From contig NZ_AP018449.1 of assembly GCF_003966895.1 (NCBI RefSeq), positions 627,424-691,423 on the forward strand: a stretch of DNA of 64,000 nucleotides, in the 5' to 3' direction. Both the position numbers and the translations under genes were made by a program. The DNA comes from Methylomusa anaerophila. Its GTDB lineage: Bacteria > Bacillota > Negativicutes > Sporomusales > Sporomusaceae. Positions 25,811-34,659 of the stretch are shown piece by piece (the first letter of the stretch is position 1; the number at the start of each line of letters is the position of its first letter). Below the pieces are notes generated by a model. The model had not been told where the DNA came from. It made no database searches and saw nothing but the letters and a program-made list of their open reading frames with translations.

Positions 25811-27043
25811 TTATGATTTCAACAGTTTTATGCGGGCAAGGGTTTTTGCCCTGACCTCCTCCGGATCCAACTTAATGCGGGCAACACCGGTTTTGATCGC
25901 TGCACCGGCCACCGCTGCCGCTACCGCCGGGGTCACCCGCTCATCAAAAGCATCCGGTATGACATAATCTGCCCGCAATTCATCTTCGGAGACAAGATCG
26001 GCAATAGCATAAGCAGCCGCAATCTTCATTTCCTCGTTGATTTGCCGGGCGCGCACGTCCATGGCGCCACGGAAGATTCCTGGGAAAACGCTGACGTTGT
26101 TGACCTGGTTGGGAGCGTCGGATCGTCCAGTGCCGGCAACTGCCGCGCCGGCGTCTTTCGCCTCCTGAAAGCTGATCTCCGGTACCGGATTGGCCATGGC
26201 GAATACGATGGCGCCGGCATTCATACTGCGGATAATAGCCGGCGTAAAGACTCCCGGAGCGGAAACGCCCAAAAGTGCATCCGCTCCTTTCACGGCCTCA
26301 GCCAGATTCCCCTTCATCCCGTTTTTATTGGTGGTTTTGCTTAACAATTCCTGGATGCGGTTCAGTCCGGTCATACCGGCAAAAAGAATGCCCTGGGCAT
26401 CTACCATGAGGATATTTTCCGCACCGGCGCTGAGCAGCAGCCGTCCGATAGCGCTGCCTGCCGCTCCGGCCCCGTTTATTACAATGCGAGCGGTTTTCAA
26501 GTCTTTTTTTACCAGCCTGAGAGCGCCAACAAGCGCGGCTAAAGCAGCAATGGCCGTGCCATGCTGGTCATCGTGAAAAACAGGAATGTTCATCTGTGCT
26601 TTCAGCCTATCCTCAATGTCGTAGCATTTCGGCGAGGATATATCCTCCAAATTAATGCCGGCGAAGGTAGGCTGCAATAATTTCACTGTTTCAATAATTT
26701 TTTCCGGGTCTTTGGTGTTGAGGCAAATAGGCACCGCGTCTACGTCTCCGAACCTTTTAAACAGTACGGCCTTGCCTTCCATAACCGGCATGGCGGCCTC
26801 CGGGCCGATATCACCCAGTCCCAGCACCCTTGTCCCGTCGCTGACGATGGCGACCATATTACCCCGGCAGGTGTATTCGAAAGACAAGTCTTTGTCCTTT
26901 TCGATCTCTTTGCAGGGTTCCGCCACGCCGGGGGTATAGGCCACGCTCAGGTCCTCCCGGGTGCGTAACGGAACTTTACTGCTAACAGCCAATTTACCTT
27001 GATGATCTTTATGTAATTTCAGCGCCTTCTCCCGTATGTCCAT
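25811..27043 (-). CDS. NAD(P)-dependent malic enzyme (malate to pyruvate)
   Basis: 410 aa, the short bacterial form. AYTPGVAEPCKEI at residues 35-47, the catalytic Lys region, VFHDDQHGTAIAALAALVGAL near 155 and the Rossmann INGAGAAGSAIGRLLL near 188 are intact. It oxidatively decarboxylates malate to pyruvate. In a lactate-using fermenter it would link C4 acids to the pyruvate pool. A foldback repeat of 229 bp separates it from ddl upstream. Confidence 0.93.
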   Translation of the reverse strand: MDIREKALKLHKDHQGKLAVSSKVPLRTREDLSVAYTPGVAEPCKEIEKDKDLSFEYTCRGNMVAIVSDGTRVLGLGDIGPEAAMPVMEGKAVLFKRFGDVDAVPICLNTKDPEKIIETVKLLQPTFAGINLEDISSPKCYDIEDRLKAQMNIPVFHDDQHGTAIAALAALVGALRLVKKDLKTARIVINGAGAAGSAIGRLLLSAGAENILMVDAQGILFAGMTGLNRIQELLSKTTNKNGMKGNLAEAVKGADALLGVSAPGVFTPAIIRSMNAGAIVFAMANPVPEISFQEAKDAGAAVAGTGRSDAPNQVNNVSVFPGIFRGAMDVRARQINEEMKIAAAYAIADLVSEDELRADYVIPDAFDERVTPAVAAAVAGAAIKTGVARIKLDPEEVRAKTLARIKLLKS

Positions 27044-27090
27044 GTATATCCCTCTCCCACCGTAGTTTTGGTCTTTTCGCGTTTAGAAGG

Positions 27091-27319
27091 GAACTGCTTA
27101 ACAACCGCCATCTGCGTCGTTACTCCTGCGATCCTCACTCCAACCGTTCTGGCCTAGTTAACCTTTTCCTAAGTAGTCTGTACGGACCCCTAGTACGCCT
27201 CCGTTCCGGTTCTCGTCGTGCCTACGGTCTGACTATGATAGTTCAAACTGTAATTAGCAAATATCATTACAATAAGTTTTTTTCATATGCAACGGTATCT
27301 GACAATTCTTAAGCAGTTC
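27091..27319. repeat. Foldback repeat, GAACTGCTTA arms, long version
   Basis: 229 bp bounded by GAACTGCTTA and TAAGCAGTTC, the same ends as 13122-13241. The left part (CCGCCATCTGCGTCGTTACT and on to GTCTGTACGG..GTAC) follows the family. The right half carries about 100 bp of extra AT-rich sequence before the closing arm, so it appears to have an insertion. Confidence 0.7.
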
Positions 27320-27354
27320 GTGGCATTTAATAAGCTAAGCACATTCTATTTGTC

Positions 27355-28458
27355 TCAGGTTTTTGCATATGAAGTTTGTAATCTCTGTTCCCGGGTATGG
27401 CGCTCAAGAGCCAGTTGAATCAGCCTGTCAATTAAGTCACTGTAGGCAATGCCGCTGATTTCCCATAGTTTCGGATACATACTGATGCGGGTAAAGCCGG
27501 GTATTGTGTTGATTTCATTGACAATAACACCATTCTCCGGCGTTAAGAAACAATCGACACGCGCCATGCCTTCGCAGCACAAGACTTTAAATGCCTTAAT
27601 CGCAATGTCCTGAATCTCTTTACTCGCCGCCGGGGAAATTTTCGCGGGTATCTCAAGAACTGCCCCGTTTTCATCAATATATTTTGCTTCATAAGAATAA
27701 AAATCCTGCTGGGCGATAATTTCACCAACCGCCGAGGCAATCGGACTGTCGTTGCCGAGAACGGCGCATTCTACTTCCCGCCCCGGTACAAATTCTTCCA
27801 CCAGCACCTTGTTGTCAAACCGGAAGGCTTCTTTCATTGCAGCCATAAACTCGGCTTCGTTCCGCACTTTGCTAACCCCGACTGATGATCCCATGTTAGC
27901 CGGTTTGACGAAAAGCGGCAGGCCTAATTCCTTCACAGCACCGGCAAAATCCATGTTGTCTTGTTCCCAGCCATAGTAAACTTTAAAGCTGGCGATAGGA
28001 ATTCCCGCGTCCCGCAAAAGCCGCTTCATTACATCTTTGTCCATTCCCACCGCTGATCCCAATACTCCCGCCCCGACGAAAGGAATATTCGCCAGTTTCA
28101 GCAATCCTTGCACCGTCCCGTCTTCGCCATACGAACCGTGCAGAACCGGGAAGATTACATCCATACCGGCATCGGCGCCCTGATCGGCGGTATGAATCAG
28201 TTGTTGCTTGGGACTGCCGGGGATCAGCATAACATTTTTTCCGCTTTTATTTAGGGCAATCAGTTTCGGATCATTGCTGTTGAGCAAAAACTGGGATTTG
28301 TCATTTAAATGCCACTGTCCCTGCTTATCAATTCCGATAAGCGTAACATCGTACTTATCCTTGTCAATTGCGTCGATGATATTTTGGGCCGACTGCAACG
28401 ATACTTCATGTTCGGCAGATCTGCCGCCAAACAAAATTCCAACCCTGATTTTTTTCAT
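27355..28458 (-). CDS. ddl: D-alanine--D-alanine ligase
   Basis: 367 aa. GILFGGRSAEHEVSLQSA at residues 8-25, an ATP-grasp fold with FVKPANMGSSVGVSKV and VNEINTIPGFTRISMYPKLW. It makes the D-Ala-D-Ala dipeptide for peptidoglycan precursors in the cytoplasm. Length and motifs are normal for the family. Stand-alone gene between a repeat and an arsC-like gene. Confidence 0.95.
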   Translation of the reverse strand: MKKIRVGILFGGRSAEHEVSLQSAQNIIDAIDKDKYDVTLIGIDKQGQWHLNDKSQFLLNSNDPKLIALNKSGKNVMLIPGSPKQQLIHTADQGADAGMDVIFPVLHGSYGEDGTVQGLLKLANIPFVGAGVLGSAVGMDKDVMKRLLRDAGIPIASFKVYYGWEQDNMDFAGAVKELGLPLFVKPANMGSSVGVSKVRNEAEFMAAMKEAFRFDNKVLVEEFVPGREVECAVLGNDSPIASAVGEIIAQQDFYSYEAKYIDENGAVLEIPAKISPAASKEIQDIAIKAFKVLCCEGMARVDCFLTPENGVIVNEINTIPGFTRISMYPKLWEISGIAYSDLIDRLIQLALERHTREQRLQTSYAKT

Positions 28459-28526
28459 ATCTTATCATCCCCCTGAGAGTTTTGCTATTTCTATCATTCT
28501 ATTTTAGACCCAGCCTCGTCATGCCG

Positions 28527-28859
28527 TCATTCCCATTCTGCCCATATTGCCGGGCAATAGCCGACAGTTGCTTTCGGTCCGTTCCTGACGATGGGAGTTT
28601 TTAATAATAAAGGGTAAGCCAGCAGCACTTCTTCCACATTATGCACAAGATACTTCAAGTTGCGTTTTGCGTATTCCTTTCCCGTTTTGTCCATCAAGTT
28701 TTCCAAGCCCACAACCCCTTTGACTTTGTTGAGTTCGCCTTGACTCAGACCGCGAACTGTTAAATCCACGAACTGGTAGGGAATTCGGCGCTCCTTAAAG
28801 TACCGCTCGGCCTTGCGCGTATCCTGACACTTTGAAGTGCCGAAAATCTGAATATTCAT
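28527..28859 (-). CDS. ArsC/Spx-family thioredoxin-fold protein
   Basis: 110 aa. MNIQIFGTSKCQDTRKAERYFKE has a single Cys in place of the CxxC of Spx; the downstream LENLMDKTGKEYAK and TPIVRNG stretches fit the ArsC-like family. True arsenate reductases use the N-terminal Cys with a C-terminal partner; here the other Cys is CPAIW near the end. Role unknown; arsenate reductase activity is uncertain because no ars genes are near. Confidence 0.75.
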   Translation of the reverse strand: MNIQIFGTSKCQDTRKAERYFKERRIPYQFVDLTVRGLSQGELNKVKGVVGLENLMDKTGKEYAKRNLKYLVHNVEEVLLAYPLLLKTPIVRNGPKATVGYCPAIWAEWE

Positions 28860-28908
28860 CTGTCACCGCCTCACATAGGTAAAATTGTAATAAGACAAAG
28901 GAACCGGA

Positions 28909-29005
28909 ACCACAGAGACACTGAGGACACAGAGGGCCACAGAGAAAGAATAACGAAGAGGAAGAATAATAATAAAACCCTCTGCGCCCTTTGCGTCTCT
29001 GTAGT
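28909..29005. repeat. CACAGAG-type imperfect inverted repeat
   Basis: ACCACAGAGACACTGAGGAC at the left and CTTTGCGTCTCTGTAGT at the right form roughly 27-nt imperfect arms. The left arm also carries internal CACAGAG repeats. A similar purine-rich CACAGAG motif recurs as interspersed DNA in several bacterial genomes; I recall this only generally. No gene overlaps it. Confidence 0.5.
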
Positions 29006-29061
29006 AAAACGTTCTCCATTTTCATTCCTTGTGCGCCCAATATATTGGCAGGGGGGTCTGC

Positions 29062-30045
29062 TTAGAAATTGTCAGGCATCAGCAGTGCCTTCCGGTTATG
29101 ACCATACTCAAACTCGATTGCAGTAATTACCGAGCATATCCGTTCCATATCCCCAAGCCGGTCTGACTCCTTCTTCCCTCTGGCCTGAAATCTACCCCAC
29201 ATATGGCGCAACAGTTTTGCAGTCCGTTCCAGCCCGTATAGATAAAACGGCTTCTTAAAAATAAAATTAACAAAAAAGTGTTCCACCAATATGTCAGTCA
29301 ACATGTCAGTTGGGCAAGCACACCATTGCCCGGCAGCCTCGCTCTTGCTATCCATAATCGTATAGTTATTATGAATGATCATATCCAATCCCTGATTGAT
29401 CCCATCAGACCGCCCTATCTTAAGCAACCCACTCACTGTAGTTTCGATTAGACCCAACCGCTCCTCAATTGTCAAGCCCCGGCACTGCAGTATGTCAATA
29501 AAATGATGCTCCAGCTCAAAGTAATAGCGAAGGGGATCAGAAGGAGGCTGTTGTCGCGGGTATACCGCAGCCACACAACTATCAAGACTGAAAACCAGGG
29601 GAGCATGCTCAGAGCGGACTATAGCGAGCGGTTGGGGCCGCATTGCCAATTTCAGGACGGTGGGACAGCTAAAACTCAGGGTAAGTTCAACCCCTCTCGT
29701 CGTATTTATGGGATAACGGGGATATGTCTGACACACGGCATCCAGGTGACCGTGTCCGGCCTCCACTTGCAACCGGCAGCGGTTATCGCCATTGAGAAAC
29801 CAGCAACTGCCATTGGCCTGCTTGGCTATATAGGCATATTCGCCCACGCAATTAGCATTGGGATTAAGGATGGGAACAAATGCTTTACCAAATTCCTCCT
29901 CCCTGCCTGTTTTCCCAAACAACAGGGCATTGCGCCGGTAACTCTCTTCATCAACAGTGATCAACCAGTCATTGCGGCAACAACTTCCGCACATCCCGCA
30001 GGCGAAATGTTCACAAAGATCTGTATAAATGTACATAACAGCCAT
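29062..30045 (-). CDS. FliB-like flagellin lysine-N-methylase family protein
   Basis: 327 aa. An N-terminal cysteine cluster (CGMCGSCCRNDW near residues 18-29), then CRLQ..., CQTYPRYP and FSCPTVLKLAM belong to the YkgJ/FliB iron-sulphur family. FliB methylates lysines of flagellin in Salmonella. No flagellar genes lie in the window, so substrate is open. Two possible starts, 30045 and 30036; the first is kept because AGGGG is closer to it. Confidence 0.75.
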   Translation of the reverse strand: MAVMYIYTDLCEHFACGMCGSCCRNDWLITVDEESYRRNALLFGKTGREEEFGKAFVPILNPNANCVGEYAYIAKQANGSCWFLNGDNRCRLQVEAGHGHLDAVCQTYPRYPINTTRGVELTLSFSCPTVLKLAMRPQPLAIVRSEHAPLVFSLDSCVAAVYPRQQPPSDPLRYYFELEHHFIDILQCRGLTIEERLGLIETTVSGLLKIGRSDGINQGLDMIIHNNYTIMDSKSEAAGQWCACPTDMLTDILVEHFFVNFIFKKPFYLYGLERTAKLLRHMWGRFQARGKKESDRLGDMERICSVITAIEFEYGHNRKALLMPDNF

Positions 30046-30054
30046 CTACCCCTG

Positions 30055-30621
30055 TTACGGCACTTTATTAATTAGCTTCCATATCATCTGGTCGGCCATA
30101 TATTCCGGCTGGCCCCATAAGTTGTCGTCACCGGAATACATATCCCGGTCCTTGAACTCCTGATAGGTGTCTGTTGGCCGCTGATAGCTTATAAGCCGTA
30201 TTCCAAGCTCTGTCCGGCGTATGGTATCCCCATCCCATATCCAGGGTGAAATTGTCGCCGTCGAAAAAGAAGTCACTTCAGCGGCGATTACAATATCTGC
30301 ATTGAGTTTGGCGGCAAGGTCTTGTATTACCTGTTTCTCAAGTTTTGGCTTCTTGCCGGTTAGTTGGGCCGGTAGAGCGTCTCTAACCTCTTGTTTCGGT
30401 ATGATATCGTATATCGTAATGACCTTGGCTAACGGCAGGTGATATTTGCCGGTTAAATTCTTTTCAATCACAGCTTCCACATCCTTGTCATAAGCGGCAC
30501 CGGAGCCGAAAAATACCGGGAGAATGGCTACCCGCTGCGCTTGATGCGCCGAAGCCGGCCCAAAACCGGTACAAAAAACAGCGATAAAAGCAACCACACA
30601 GGCTATCGTATTTTTTAACAC
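30055..30621 (-). CDS. Hypothetical exported protein
   Basis: 188 aa. A signal peptide (residues 1-25, ending PASA-HQ) and a mature part beginning VAILPVFFGSGAAYDKD, followed by an ADIVIAAEVTSF strand. The pattern resembles small periplasmic proteins that build an exported complex, but no family is certain. Ends 9 bp before the fliB-like gene on the same strand, so probably co-transcribed with it. Confidence 0.65.
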   Translation of the reverse strand: MLKNTIACVVAFIAVFCTGFGPASAHQAQRVAILPVFFGSGAAYDKDVEAVIEKNLTGKYHLPLAKVITIYDIIPKQEVRDALPAQLTGKKPKLEKQVIQDLAAKLNADIVIAAEVTSFSTATISPWIWDGDTIRRTELGIRLISYQRPTDTYQEFKDRDMYSGDDNLWGQPEYMADQMIWKLINKVP

Positions 30622-30876
30622 GCTGGCTCACTCCTTTGAACTTTCGCATAGGATTATTTTAGCCAATATTTCACCAAGACAGTTATTAATTTCTTTTATC
30701 AATTATAATACGTATAATACGTTGCCCTCGCAGCATCTCCTCTTTTTACCAACGTCTGAATTTGAATCTTACCACTAGCAAAATTTCCAAAAGGCCTTTA
30801 CTTTTTCTTAAATTTGGAGTATAGTTTTTATTGTACCCATAAAATATGCTAGTGAGGTTAGCCATTTGTCCTTCTC
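30622..30876. other. Intergenic region with promoter-like elements for the zinc-ribbon gene
   Basis: About 255 bp between divergent genes. TATAGT at 30822-30827, downstream of TTTACTTTTT, is a plausible plus-strand -10, and TATAATACG is repeated near 30705-30720. No open reading frame seen. Confidence 0.35.
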
Positions 30877-30937
30877 AATCGATATTAGAAAGGGAAGTTT
30901 CTAATGAGTGATCCCCTAACTAGTTGGGTAATCGATT
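30877..30937 (+). ncRNA. Structured 5' leader, three-way junction before the zinc-ribbon gene
   Basis: AATCGAT (30877-30883) pairs with ATCGATT (30931-30937). Between them are TTAGAAA-GGGAAG-TTTCTAA (30885-30904) and a small CCC..GGG hairpin around CTAACTAGTT (30913-30928). The ribosome-binding site GAGGAGG follows at once. A cis-acting RNA element is likely; its ligand or signal is unknown. Confidence 0.4.
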
Positions 30938-30956
30938 TGAGGAGGCAAAACAAAGT

Positions 30957-31256
30957 ATGGCAGAAGACAAAACTTTAGTTTGTAAAGACTGTGGCGCCGA
31001 ATTTATTTTCAGCGCTGCTGAGCAAGAATTCTACGCGGAAAAAGGGTTTACCAACGAACCCGGTCGCTGCATTGACTGCAGAAGAGCCCGCAAACAACAA
31101 AGCGGCGGTCGTAATGGCGCTGGTCGCCAACAACGGGAAATGCACCCGGCTGTTTGTGCAGCTTGCGGTGTAGAAACCCAAGTTCCTTTCCGTCCCAGTG
31201 GTGACCGTCCGGTTTATTGCTCCGACTGTTACAGCCAAAATAACAGACGGTATTAA
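30957..31256 (+). CDS. Small zinc-ribbon protein
   Basis: 99 aa with two CxxC...CxxC zinc sites: CKDCGAEF with CIDCRRARK, and CAACGVE with CSDCYSQ. The middle is basic and glycine-rich (RKQQSGGRNGAGRQQ), as in RNA- or DNA-binding tails. The family (probable zinc-ribbon, zf-trcl type) is widespread in Firmicutes with no firm role. ATG at 30957 has GAGGAGG upstream. Confidence 0.8.
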   Translation: MAEDKTLVCKDCGAEFIFSAAEQEFYAEKGFTNEPGRCIDCRRARKQQSGGRNGAGRQQREMHPAVCAACGVETQVPFRPSGDRPVYCSDCYSQNNRRY

Positions 31257-31266
31257 TCAGACATAA

Positions 31267-31289
31267 ATCCCTGCCGTAACGGCAGGGAT
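31267..31289 (+). terminator. Terminator of zinc-ribbon gene
   Basis: ATCCCTGCCG-TAA-CGGCAGGGAT followed by TTTTATTTT. Confidence 0.9.
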
Positions 31290-31453
31290 TTTTATTTTGG
31301 AATTTTATTGAATTATTATTAATGAATGTGAAATACTGTTACATAAATATTAAATTTTCTTGAATTAGGTCAGACGCCCACCGTCCGGCAGGATACCCAA
31401 TATACTGATGTAGTATTTTTGTCTATATACAAACCTGTAATGGAGGGAAATAG

Positions 31454-32956
31454 GTGAACATAGACAAACTCGCCTCGAATCCGAACATCCTTTTGGAGCA
31501 TCTGCTTAGTCTTTATCAGGAAATATACCGTGAGGGAAACGCCATGTACTGTAAGTGGCTACCAAAAATAGAACGCCCGTCTTTTCGTTACAGTGCCCAA
31601 AACCTAGCGTATTATTTATCCTTAAGGCGTCGTGACCTGCGCCAGTTGCAAAGAGCTTTAATGCCCTGGGGACTGTCCTCCTTAGGAAGAAGTGAGGCTC
31701 GGGCTATCACCAATCTTGAGTCAGTCATCGCTTCCCTCGGTTATATCTGTGGCAGAGAAAAAGAAATAGGAAAAAAGCACAGAGGATTGCGCGCTTACTT
31801 TCGCGGGGACTGGTTACTGGGCAAAAATTCCGACATGATTTTAGGCAAACGGCATCAGCATCGTAATGTGCGCATCATGGTAACCTTGCCTACCGAAGCA
31901 GCCCAAGATTATAACCTGGTACGCACACTTTTGGATCAGGGTATGGATGTAGCCCGTATTAACTGTGCTCACGACAGTCAGCGATCATGGGAAGCCATGA
32001 TCGCTAATATCCGTCAAGCAGAAAAAGAAATTATGCGCCCCTGTAAGATTCTAATGGATTTAGGCGGGCCAAAACCAAGAATTGAGAGATTAATGATCAG
32101 CGATACCACTACCAAACTTTATCCCGGCAGCCAACTCTTTCTTACCAAAGGTAAATTTGAGAATATTTCAGAAGCCTCTTTCATAGCCAGTGTAAGTATA
32201 CCGCAAATATTCGATTATCTTCGGGTGGAAGATCCGGTTTTGATAGATGATGGAAAAATCGAAGGAAAAGTTACCATCCTGACACCTGATGGAGCGCTGG
32301 TTTCGATTACTAACACCGGGGCAAACGGTGTCAGCTTGAAACCGCAAAAAGGTCTTAATTTCCCCCTCACGCCGCTGGAACTTTCGCCCCTTACGGAAAC
32401 CGACTTGCAGCACCTTGATTTCGCCGTTAACCATGCCGATGCCATCGGCTACTCATTCGTCAAAGAACCGGCCGATATTGAACTATTGCAGAAAGAAATT
32501 GGGCTGCGCGCAGGAAACGAAAGAAAATCTCTGGCGATAGTAGCCAAAATTGAAACACTGCAAGCTATCCAAAATCTCCCGGAAATCATTGTCCAGGGAG
32601 CCGCCAAACATCCTTTAGCCATAATGATTGCCAGAGGGGACCTGGCAGTAGAATTGGGCTACAGACGATTAGCCGAATTGCAGGAAGAGATCATGTGGAT
32701 CTGTGAAGCGGCCCATGTACCTGTGATTTGGGCAACCCAAGTGCTGGAAAACATGGTAAGACAAGGAACGCCTTCCCGGGCTGAAGTCACGGATGCGGCA
32801 ATGGCGGTTAGAGCCGAATGTGTCATGTTGAACAAAGGCCCATTTCTCCCGGAAGCCATTGCGATGCTGGACGACATCATTACCCGCATGGAAGCGCATC
32901 AGTATAAGAAAACCTCTCAACTGCGGGCATTAAGTATCGCCCGCCCGCAAGACTAA
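31454..32956 (+). CDS. Divergent pyruvate kinase-like protein
   Basis: 500 aa. Residues 1-130 are a helical extension unlike pyruvate kinase. After it comes a barrel with VRIMVTLPTEAAQDY, GMDVARINCAHDS, ILMDLGGPKPRI, AKIETLQAIQNLPEI, IMIARGDLAVELG and WATQVLENMVRQGTPSRAEVTDAAMAV. The catalytic Lys/Glu/Asp positions (AKIE, RGD) are kept. The usual MLSGET is MLNKGP, and the allosteric C-terminal domain is absent. It may make pyruvate from PEP in an unregulated way or bind another enolate substrate. GTG start after TGGAGGG. Confidence 0.75.
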   Translation: MNIDKLASNPNILLEHLLSLYQEIYREGNAMYCKWLPKIERPSFRYSAQNLAYYLSLRRRDLRQLQRALMPWGLSSLGRSEARAITNLESVIASLGYICGREKEIGKKHRGLRAYFRGDWLLGKNSDMILGKRHQHRNVRIMVTLPTEAAQDYNLVRTLLDQGMDVARINCAHDSQRSWEAMIANIRQAEKEIMRPCKILMDLGGPKPRIERLMISDTTTKLYPGSQLFLTKGKFENISEASFIASVSIPQIFDYLRVEDPVLIDDGKIEGKVTILTPDGALVSITNTGANGVSLKPQKGLNFPLTPLELSPLTETDLQHLDFAVNHADAIGYSFVKEPADIELLQKEIGLRAGNERKSLAIVAKIETLQAIQNLPEIIVQGAAKHPLAIMIARGDLAVELGYRRLAELQEEIMWICEAAHVPVIWATQVLENMVRQGTPSRAEVTDAAMAVRAECVMLNKGPFLPEAIAMLDDIITRMEAHQYKKTSQLRALSIARPQD

Positions 32957-32960
32957 ATGG

Positions 32961-33216
32961 AGGCCGGTTGAAAAGGTCCATCTGCGTCGCCGTACCAACT
33001 GCGTTGCTGTCATCTGCGAAAAGTTAACTCGCGTTGATAACACTAACGAAATCAGAATCGTGCTCCTGCGGGCGCTCGCTTCACCGATCTTTGTAGTTTT
33101 CTTGAGTCTACTTAGCAAAATCTTGATGGGCGCAAGCTTACTCCCGCATAGATGGCGCGGACTTCCCTGTACTGTTCCGTTATGCAACGGGGCATCTGAA
33201 CATTTTGAACCAGCCT
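32961..33216. repeat. Foldback repeat, long member (GGTTGAAAA arms)
   Basis: 256 bp. AGGCCGGTTGAAAAGGTCCA at the left pairs imperfectly with the right end (ACATTTTGAACCAGCCT). CCATCTGCGTCG and GCTCCTGCGGGCG near the left, and GGCATCTGAACATTTTG at the right, are the family inner arms. The centre is expanded by unrelated sequence. It fills the whole gap between the pyruvate kinase-like gene and the guanylate kinase-like gene. Confidence 0.7.
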
Positions 33217-33232
33217 CTCGGCTTCCCGTAAG

Positions 33233-33796
33233 TCAAGGTTGCTGCGTGTTTGCTTTCGGCACTACCAGATCCATAATGGCCAAAACCTGACGTACGGCTA
33301 TATCCAAAGAGTCTGTATTTTTTACAACATAGTCAGAATTCTTCCAATTGTCGTATTCGCCGTTTTTCTTGGCCAATTCCAATCTCTTGGCTACGGATTC
33401 AGGAGCATCACCTCGCGCCATCATCCGGTCAATGACTGTGTCCTGATCCACCATGACAAAAATAGACTTAACTCTGTCGCCAAGCAGTTTCTTCATCTGC
33501 TCCCAACCGTTGTATTCAACCGCCACCACGCTAACGAGGTTTCCACTGACTTTTTTTAAAACTTCAGCTTTACTCAGTCCGTACACTTGGCCGAAGTACT
33601 CCGTTCTTTCAATAAGCTCGGCTTTACTTAGGTCTTCTTTTTTCACAAAATAGTAATCTACTCCGTGTTGTTCCCCGGCGCGCATCTCTCTGGTAGTGTG
33701 ACTGACCATCTCGACGACGCCATATTGGAAAAGCTCTTTGATAATCGCAGTCTTGCCTGAACACGGCGGCCCCAAAACGGCAAAAACCTTATTCAT
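33233..33796 (-). CDS. Guanylate kinase-like protein
   Basis: 187 aa. P-loop VLGPPCSGKTAI at residues 6-17, the GMP-binding SHTTREMRAGEQHGVDYYFV near 32-51 and the ERTEYFGQVYG segment are those of guanylate kinase. The second half is more diverged. It would phosphorylate GMP to GDP, or act as a paralogue of Gmk; the main gmk gene normally lies near rpoZ, absent here. Confidence 0.75.
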   Translation of the reverse strand: MNKVFAVLGPPCSGKTAIIKELFQYGVVEMVSHTTREMRAGEQHGVDYYFVKKEDLSKAELIERTEYFGQVYGLSKAEVLKKVSGNLVSVVAVEYNGWEQMKKLLGDRVKSIFVMVDQDTVIDRMMARGDAPESVAKRLELAKKNGEYDNWKNSDYVVKNTDSLDIAVRQVLAIMDLVVPKANTQQP

Positions 33797-33912
33797 ATTT
33801 TACCTCCCAACTATTTATCTCGAAGCGAGTTGGTTATAGAGAGCAGGGGGAACCGGACTGCTTCGATAGTTATAATTTACTATATTTTCCTGACTTAAGC
33901 AACAAAAATCGA

Positions 33913-33949
33913 CAAGACTCATCACTCCCAACGGGAGTGATGAGTCTTG
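33913..33949 (-). terminator. Perfect 17-bp hairpin, terminator of the zinc-ribbon membrane protein gene
   Basis: CAAGACTCATCACTCCC-AAC-GGGAGTGATGAGTCTTG is a flawless inverted repeat. On the minus strand it is followed by TCGATTTTTG. It lies about 110 bp beyond the stop at 34058. Confidence 0.65.
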
Positions 33950-34057
33950 CAGCTTATATCCTCACTTTTAGGCGATCTTAGTTGTCCAGTCTTCCATATT
34001 CCAGACACTGGTAACCCAGTCTTCATAAAAAAGATGAAACCCTTTTTGGGTTGTTTT

Positions 34058-34423
34058 CTATCTTGCTTTCCACCAATAATAAAGAATCAAAATAGATCCC
34101 AATGCCGCTGTTAAGATGCGGTACTCCTCGACTGATTTAAATGTTACTAATACAAAAGTGAGGGTGATCAACACAGCAACGGCGATAATACGAAAGACGG
34201 TTCGCCAAAGCTTAGGCCGCAAAAACATGGAATTTAATGCTAAGTTGCTGCGCCGGGGTAGATAATTCGTACCATAATGATTTACCGATTGGTCCGAGAT
34301 TGAAGCTACATCTACTACCGTCATAGGCTGAGTGTCACTCAGTTCATGTTTTAACCTCTGACCACAAAAACGGCAGTAGGCAGCATTATAGGATATCTTT
34401 TTGCCACAATGACCGCAATACAT
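34058..34423 (-). CDS. Zinc-ribbon membrane protein
   Basis: 121 aa. An N-terminal zinc ribbon (CGHCGKK and CRFCGQR) is followed by a polar linker and two closely spaced membrane helices (residues 76-94 and 104-117). This plan is common in small Firmicute membrane proteins of unknown role. The minus-strand frame just past the stop contains an unusual Trp-rich stretch (33968-34027) without its own start codon. Confidence 0.7.
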   Translation of the reverse strand: MYCGHCGKKISYNAAYCRFCGQRLKHELSDTQPMTVVDVASISDQSVNHYGTNYLPRRSNLALNSMFLRPKLWRTVFRIIAVAVLITLTFVLVTFKSVEEYRILTAALGSILILYYWWKAR

Positions 34424-34558
34424 ACTTATTCCTCACCGAGTTTTTCTTACTTTAGTTTTCCCAATATTTGCATCGCCAATTCACCGCCATAAGAAAAACG
34501 CGGCCAAATTGCAATAAAAATCAGTTGTTCGTTCCTTCCCGAAAAGTTGTAGATATGT

Positions 34559-34657
34559 CGCATTAAGAATTGACATCCGGGATTAGGATAAGCTGAGGTT
34601 AAGCGGCAGCGTTGAAGCGTTCCTAATACCTGGATATAATTTCAATTCTTTAATGCG
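34559..34657. repeat. Hairpin repeat, GCATTAA arms, copy downstream of punA
   Basis: 99 bp. Left CGCATTAAGAATTGACATCC, right arm the imperfect complement ending TTTAATGCG. The core is GCTGAGGTTAAGCGGCAGCG then TTGAAGCGTT. Direct-orientation copy of 35517-35617. Ends 2 bp from the punA stop. Confidence 0.8.
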
Positions 34658-34659
34658 TT

